Positions 7,300 through 7,333 of a stretch of 7,333 nt of DNA are shown here, piece by piece. This DNA comes from Lachnospiraceae bacterium. GTDB lineage: Bacteria > Bacillota_A > Clostridia > Lachnospirales > Lachnospiraceae. The notes under the pieces are model-generated. The model made no database searches. It was not told where the DNA came from and saw only the letters and a list, made by a program, of their open reading frames with translations. The first letter of the stretch is position 1, and every line of letters begins with the position of its first letter. The stretch spans positions 1 through 7,333 of the forward strand of contig VSNT01000161.1 of assembly GCA_009774465.1 (NCBI GenBank). Direction: 5' to 3'. A program made the position numbers and the translations under genes.

Positions 7300-7333
7300 A
7301 ATTATTACAAAATATTATCATTTTTTACATTTT

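Noticed and set aside
7314..7319. GATAAT on the minus strand as a possible -10 box for the operon
   Set aside because: The matching -35 region would lie beyond the window edge, and such hexamers are common by chance in DNA this AT-rich.

Overview
The window is AT-rich DNA with strong AGGAGG-type ribosome binding sites, TTG as well as ATG starts, and A/T-biased codons. This suggests a low-GC Gram-positive bacterium, most likely a clostridial (Lachnospiraceae-like) gut species. That assignment is inferred from composition and protein style only, because no marker gene is present.

All real genes lie on the minus strand and read from right to left as one tight run. In transcription order they are: a 479-residue helical protein (7287-5848); a 343-residue soluble protein with an SPFH/band-7-like core (5855-4824); a 269-residue membrane protein with an extracytoplasmic SH3-type domain (4827-4018); a large SMC/ABC-type AAA ATPase of about 941 residues (3951-1126); and a 308-residue HNH nuclease (1129-203). 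Three of the four junctions overlap (8 nt, 4 nt and 4 nt). The fourth is a 24-66 nt gap, depending on the ATPase start. The set therefore looks like a single co-translated operon.

The last two genes are a recognisable pair: an ATPase with Walker A, ABC-like signature and Walker B motifs, followed by a CPYC...DH...N...CxxC HNH nuclease of the PtuB type. Such pairs are the core of Septu-like and retron-associated anti-phage systems. The three genes ahead of the pair are not part of any Septu layout I know. They look like a membrane-linked sensing or scaffolding module: a helical-repeat protein, an SPFH-like oligomeriser and a membrane SH3 protein. My inference is that the whole operon is an anti-phage or stress-triggered system in which this upstream module controls a nucleotide-gated nuclease.

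At the left edge (1-116) there is a fragment of another minus-strand gene with about 50% GC. It has lost its 5' end, and it abuts an AT-rich, non-coding 86-nt stretch downstream of the nuclease gene. This looks like a junction where the operon was inserted into, or recombined beside, other DNA. No tRNA, rRNA, CRISPR array, insertion sequence or clear terminator was seen.
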